This document shows, piece by piece, positions 6,958-9,489 of a stretch of 9,489 nucleotides of DNA (the first letter of the stretch is position 1; each line of letters begins with the position of its first letter). Location: contig CAJTMS010000060.1 of the NCBI GenBank assembly GCA_910577155.1, positions 1-9,489 on the forward strand, in the 5' to 3' direction. The stretch comes from an uncultured Mailhella sp. (GTDB lineage Bacteria; Desulfobacterota; Desulfovibrionia; Desulfovibrionales; Desulfovibrionaceae). A model generated the notes under the pieces. It was not told the DNA's origin and did not search any database. It was given only the letters and a program-made list of their open reading frames with translations. Position numbers and translations under genes: made by a program.

Positions 6958-8319
6958 TCAAAAAAATAAGCCTGTTTTTTCTTCTTTTTGTTCAGTTATT
7001 CTTTTTTCTGTTTCAATGAAATTTGAGAAAGGCTTTTCAAATTGGAAATAGGCAATGCCTGTTCCTGATGAACGTCCTTTAGCGACTATCATTTCTGTAT
7101 ATGTTACTTGCTGTGATAAGTCTGCTTTATCGGTATGAATGAAAATCACTATGTCGGCATCCTGTTCTATTGCTCCGCTTTCCCGCAAGTCTGACAGCTG
7201 GGGCAAGCGGTTGGCATTTTCTATGCTTCTGTTTAGCTGGCTCAGTAAAAGAACGGGAATATCCAAATCAAGAGCCAACTGTTTCAGCTCCCGTGTCATT
7301 TCTGCTATTTGTCTTTCTCTGTTTTGGTTTTTCTCTTCGCTGTTGAGAAGCTGCAAATAGTCAATAACAACAAAGCCAATATTTTTTATGCTTCTTGCAA
7401 TTCTTCTCACTTCTTTTGCCGTCATGGGGACAGTTGACTTTTCAACTATCTGCAAAGGCAAGTTTTCAAAATATGCTTGTTCCCCTGCAATTCTGTCTTT
7501 TATTTTTCGCAGATGGTCTGCCCCCTCTCTGAAATACCTGTTATCAATTTTAGCTCTTCTGGCTATCATTCTTTGAACAAGGGAAATATCTTTTACTTCC
7601 CGGCTGATAAATAAAACTTGTTTCCCCTGCTCTGCAATATTACAAGCGAGACAAGTGGCAAAGGCTGTTTTTCCACAGCCTGGACGGGCGGCTAAAACTA
7701 TCAGCTCACCTTTTGCAAAGCCCCCTTTGAGGACACTGTCAAGCTTTTTATAGCCTGTTGATAAGGGCTTTTGTACTTTGTTGCTGAGAATGTCTGCAAG
7801 AATAGTATTATATATCGCCCCTACACAGGCATTGCTCACACTGCCTTGTTCTAAATTATTTTTTACTTGACCAAGCAATTTTTCTATTGTGTCGATATTT
7901 TCTCCGTATGTTTTGCATTCTTTCAAAATAGTATAAACTTCCGGCAGTGCCTGCCTTTTTATTGCCTCACGGAATGCCATTTTTGCAAAATGCTTTATTG
8001 CGTCTTCATTGCCATAAACTGAAAAAACTTCTCCAATCTTGGCAATGTCAAAATCTTTGTAAAGCTGTTTTATTTTATCTGCCATTGTATCGGTTGTTAT
8101 TTCAATCCCCGCCTTGTCCAGCTCCAGCATGGTATGCCCTAATTTATAAGTGTCTGTTCCCTTTTGTAAGAACTGTAAAGGACATATTGCAAAGCCGTCC
8201 TCAAGTTTGGCTGTTTTGCAGAGTACGCCGCACAGCAATGCATTTATAAAATTTTCCTCATTTTCTAATCGTTTTTCATTCAACTTTATATCTTCATTGA
8301 TTAACTGCTTATCTGTCAT
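6958..8319 (-). CDS. dnaB: DnaB-family replicative DNA helicase (phage/plasmid type)
   Basis: This is a hexameric 5'-3' helicase that unwinds the template at the fork and would be loaded by the initiator encoded just upstream. I choose the ATG at 8319 (453 residues): it has GAGGG five nt upstream and overlaps the initiator's 3' end by 11 bp. A longer frame would need a TTG at 8331 lying 5' of that ribosome site. In the 453-residue numbering the RecA-like core begins near residue 180. Walker A is AARPGCGKT (210-218), Walker B is VVIDYLQLL (317-325, D320), SQLNR is at 360-364 and the arginine-finger region is VAKGRSSGTG (412-421). The ~160-residue N-terminal domain is divergent, as in phage helicases. 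GCGKT replaces the usual SMGKT, and SREVKD stands where chromosomal DnaB has SLEM, with the likely catalytic Glu (E241) kept. Confidence 0.9.
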   Translation of the reverse strand: MTDKQLINEDIKLNEKRLENEENFINALLCGVLCKTAKLEDGFAICPLQFLQKGTDTYKLGHTMLELDKAGIEITTDTMADKIKQLYKDFDIAKIGEVFSVYGNEDAIKHFAKMAFREAIKRQALPEVYTILKECKTYGENIDTIEKLLGQVKNNLEQGSVSNACVGAIYNTILADILSNKVQKPLSTGYKKLDSVLKGGFAKGELIVLAARPGCGKTAFATCLACNIAEQGKQVLFISREVKDISLVQRMIARRAKIDNRYFREGADHLRKIKDRIAGEQAYFENLPLQIVEKSTVPMTAKEVRRIARSIKNIGFVVIDYLQLLNSEEKNQNRERQIAEMTRELKQLALDLDIPVLLLSQLNRSIENANRLPQLSDLRESGAIEQDADIVIFIHTDKADLSQQVTYTEMIVAKGRSSGTGIAYFQFEKPFSNFIETEKRITEQKEEKTGLFF

Positions 8320-9259
8320 AATATCCCTCAATAATTTTCAAAAAGTTATCTTCTTTCAAAATCCATTCAAAACTTGCTTTGAAAGGTCGCTGTCCGTCGT
8401 TTCTTTCCACTTTGCCCAGAAGAAAAGGATTTGATTTTATTTTTGCAAAATATTCTTCAAAATATAAAAGCAATGCTTCCTCTGTCGTTAAGCCTCTTTC
8501 TGAAATGGCGTTTATAACTTTTTCTCTTTTTATAATTTCTTCACATCTTGCTTTTATAAGCCTTTTTCTTTTGTCTGATAACATAGTTGCTTTTGGCAAA
8601 TACTCTGAAAGGATATTGTTGTATAACTCTGTTATTTTTTCATAAAGACACAGTACACCGCTATTTTTTGAATGGTGTTCAGGTGTGTTAATATTATTTT
8701 TAATTATTATATTATTAGACTGTTGATAGTTTGCCTGTTGATAGGTCTGTTGATTTGCTTGTTGGGAGCTTTCTTTTATTGACTTATTTTTACTGTTATT
8801 ATAAGTGGTTATAGTATTTATAGGGTCTGTTGAAGGGGCTGTTAGTTTGACTGTTAGAAGGTCTGTTAGTTCATTTGTTCCCTGTACTGTTTCTATATAA
8901 GAGATATTTTCCTCATTATTACAGTCTCTTACATATTTTCTATGTTCCAATAAAGAGAAAATTGTAATAATGGAAAATTTATTATTACTTTCTTTCTTGA
9001 TAAAATTATTTTTTTCAAGATATGCAAGAGAAGTTCTTAAATTCATTTCTGATAAACCCGTTTTCATAACCCAGTGCGTAAGTCCGAAAACCACTTGCCC
9101 GTATGTTATCTCAATATTTTTCCCATTAAAAGAAATGATCTCTTTGTCTTTATAGCTGGCTTCCTTGAGCAGCCAAATATAAAGTAAGCAAGAGTTTGGC
9201 TTTTTCACAAGCTCTGTTTCAAAGATATTTCTGTATATGGGGAAATAGCCGCTTTTCAT
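8309..9259 (-). CDS. Phage-type replication initiator (O/DnaD-like) with N-terminal winged helix
   Basis: This is a probable origin-binding replication initiator and helicase loader. The 316 residues fall into three parts. The N-terminal winged helix (about 5-105) shows the replisome-organizer pattern: PIYRNIFE, then YGQVVFG, then a recognition-helix stretch TGLSEMNLRTSLAYLEKNNFI. A low-complexity linker (about 115-200) is rich in N, Q, T and S. The C-terminal domain (about 205-316) ends in RPFKASFEWILKEDNF-KIIEGYYDR, a tail common in phage primosomal and O-like proteins. The ATG overlaps the preceding stop as ATGA, with GAGGA as its ribosome site, and the 3' end overlaps the helicase start, so the three genes are probably co-translated. 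The gene is clearly AT-rich. Its linker-coding DNA carries phased repeats and an AT block that look like an origin. Family assignment is from pattern recognition; an exact family needs a profile search. Confidence 0.82.
   Translation of the reverse strand: MKSGYFPIYRNIFETELVKKPNSCLLYIWLLKEASYKDKEIISFNGKNIEITYGQVVFGLTHWVMKTGLSEMNLRTSLAYLEKNNFIKKESNNKFSIITIFSLLEHRKYVRDCNNEENISYIETVQGTNELTDLLTVKLTAPSTDPINTITTYNNSKNKSIKESSQQANQQTYQQANYQQSNNIIIKNNINTPEHHSKNSGVLCLYEKITELYNNILSEYLPKATMLSDKRKRLIKARCEEIIKREKVINAISERGLTTEEALLLYFEEYFAKIKSNPFLLGKVERNDGQRPFKASFEWILKEDNFLKIIEGYYDR
8688..8717. other. 30-bp pure A/T block, candidate DNA-unwinding element
   Basis: Every base from 8688 to 8717 is A or T, directly abutting the first repeat at 8718. 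On the coding strand it encodes an N/I/K-rich run of the initiator linker. Its placement beside the repeats is what an origin melting site would show. Confidence 0.6.
8718..8768 (-). repeat. iteron cluster 1 (four units)
   Basis: On the plus strand CTGTTGA starts at 8720, 8735 and 8747 and a degenerate TTGTTGG at 8759, giving steps of 15, 12 and 12 bp. On the coding strand the units read CTATCAACAGTC, CTATCAACAGGC, AAATCAACAGAC and CTCCCAACAAGC. Here the core is read as CAA CAG and gives the Gln-Gln pairs of the linker. A solitary copy of GCCTGTTGATA also occurs in the helicase gene at 7753-7763. Confidence 0.75.
8825..8896 (-). repeat. iteron cluster 2 (four strong and two weak units, 12-bp period)
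   Basis: On the plus strand CTGTT starts at 8827, 8839, 8851 and 8863, exactly 12 bp apart. Weaker in-phase matches are TTGTT at 8875 and CTGTT at 8887. Coding-strand units are CCTTCAACAGAC, AAACTAACAGCC, CTTCTAACAGTC and GAACTAACAGAC, consensus NNNYYAACAGNC. The core is read here mainly as CTA ACA G (Leu-Thr), a different frame from cluster 1. Confidence 0.8.
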
Positions 9260-9459
9260 ATTTCCTCATTTACATTTTTGCTTTCTATAAACTTGTCTAA
9301 ATCTTCTACTTTCCATACTGTGCAGCGTGGTGAAAGTTTAGTGCCTTTGGGAAGTTCCCCTCTTTGAACAAGTCGCAGAAAGGTTGCCTTGCTCATAGAC
9401 AAATACAAGCTGCATTCTTTAACGCGTAATACTTTAGAGCATTTCCCTTTAACATTCAT
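9256..9459 (-). CDS. AlpA/excisionase-family small helix-turn-helix protein
   Basis: This is a 67-residue DNA-binding protein of the MerR-like HTH group found in AlpA regulators and phage excisionases. Residues 12-31 (RVKECSLYLSMSKATFLRLV) form the helix-turn-helix. QRGELPKGTKLSPRCTVWK (32-50) forms the wing, and VEDLDKFIESK closes the domain, matching the usual pattern of an HTH, a PKP-like wing, a tryptophan and a final helix. It is the first gene of the replication operon visible here, and its TGA overlaps the initiator ATG. It may regulate the operon or act in excision, but no integrase is visible. No Shine-Dalgarno precedes the ATG; an inverted repeat lies there instead. The start is therefore less certain, though no other in-frame start before the HTH looks better. 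Confidence 0.8.
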   Translation of the reverse strand: MNVKGKCSKVLRVKECSLYLSMSKATFLRLVQRGELPKGTKLSPRCTVWKVEDLDKFIESKNVNEEI

Positions 9460-9461
9460 AT

Positions 9462-9483
9462 AAAATATTACAAATAATATTTT
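9462..9483. promoter_or_regulatory. perfect 9-bp inverted repeat before the AlpA-like gene
   Basis: AAAATATTA (9462-9470) and TAATATTTT (9475-9483) are perfect arms around CAAA, ending 2 bp before the start codon. It sits where a ribosome site should be and could be an operator bound by the AlpA-like protein, or a leader hairpin that hides the start. Only 30 bp upstream of the gene are visible, so the promoter cannot be placed. Confidence 0.5.
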
Positions 9484-9489
9484 CTTTTC

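Larger units (their letters stand above)
8688..8896 (-). other. candidate replication origin inside the initiator gene
   Basis: Reading along the gene, this stretch holds a cluster of 12-bp repeats (8896-8825), a spacer, a second cluster (8768-8718) and then 30 bp of uninterrupted A/T (8717-8688). The same order, iterons followed by an AT-rich unwinding element inside the initiator gene, is known for the phage lambda origin in gene O. The adjacent helicase gene fits the initiator/helicase pairing. That it works as an origin is inference; the repeats and the AT block are seen directly. Confidence 0.65.

Noticed and set aside
7947..8249. 100-codon plus-strand frame
   Set aside because: Antisense to the N-terminal domain of the helicase, leucine/cysteine/proline-rich, no domain seen.

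Overview
The window reads as accessory DNA of a moderately AT-rich bacterium, or of a plasmid or prophage it carries. It holds two blocks. Positions 91-5533 carry a complete type I restriction-modification operon, hsdR-hsdM-hsdS, transcribed leftward. Positions 6958-9459 carry a compact leftward replication module: a small AlpA/excisionase-type HTH protein, a phage-type replication initiator with an N-terminal winged helix, and a DnaB-family replicative helicase. Between them lies one rightward gene, a class II Fic AMP-transferase with a C-terminal winged helix, divergent from hsdR and convergent with the helicase. The host cannot be named from sequence alone. Hand counts on single 60-base lines give about 42-43% G+C in hsdM and the helicase, about 30% in fic and the initiator, 23-37% in the HsdS target-recognition domains and about 53% in the HsdS repeats. 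That points to mosaic ancestry.

Restriction block: the R subunit (EcoEI-like, PD-(D/E)xK nuclease plus SF2 translocase), the M subunit (N6-adenine methyltransferase) and the S subunit (two target-recognition domains) are all intact by inspection and separated by only 13 and 3 bp. A good promoter candidate (TAGACA-17-TATACT) precedes hsdR. HsdS contains two near-identical ~93-residue repeats exactly 801 bp apart, so recombination between them would stay in frame.

Replication block: the three genes overlap by 4 bp (ATGA) and 11 bp and should be translationally coupled. The most interesting signal is inside the initiator gene. The stretch coding for its low-complexity linker contains two clusters of a 12-bp-phased motif (AACAGNC core on the coding strand) followed, in the direction of transcription, by 30 bp of pure A/T. 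The same DNA motif is read in two different codon frames in the two clusters, which argues for selection on DNA rather than protein. The layout matches the phage lambda origin, where iterons and an AT-rich element lie inside gene O. I propose that 8688-8896 is the replication origin of this element.

Non-coding stretches: 5534-5696 holds the divergent hsdR/fic promoters and a tandem 9-bp repeat. 6831-6957, between the convergent fic and helicase genes, holds two tandem copies of a 39-bp palindromic unit and another inverted repeat. 1-90 holds a bulged hairpin beyond the hsd operon. 9460-9489 holds a perfect 9-bp inverted repeat just before the AlpA-like start. No integrase, transposase, structural phage gene, tRNA, rRNA or CRISPR array is visible. 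The element's borders lie outside the window, or it is extrachromosomal.
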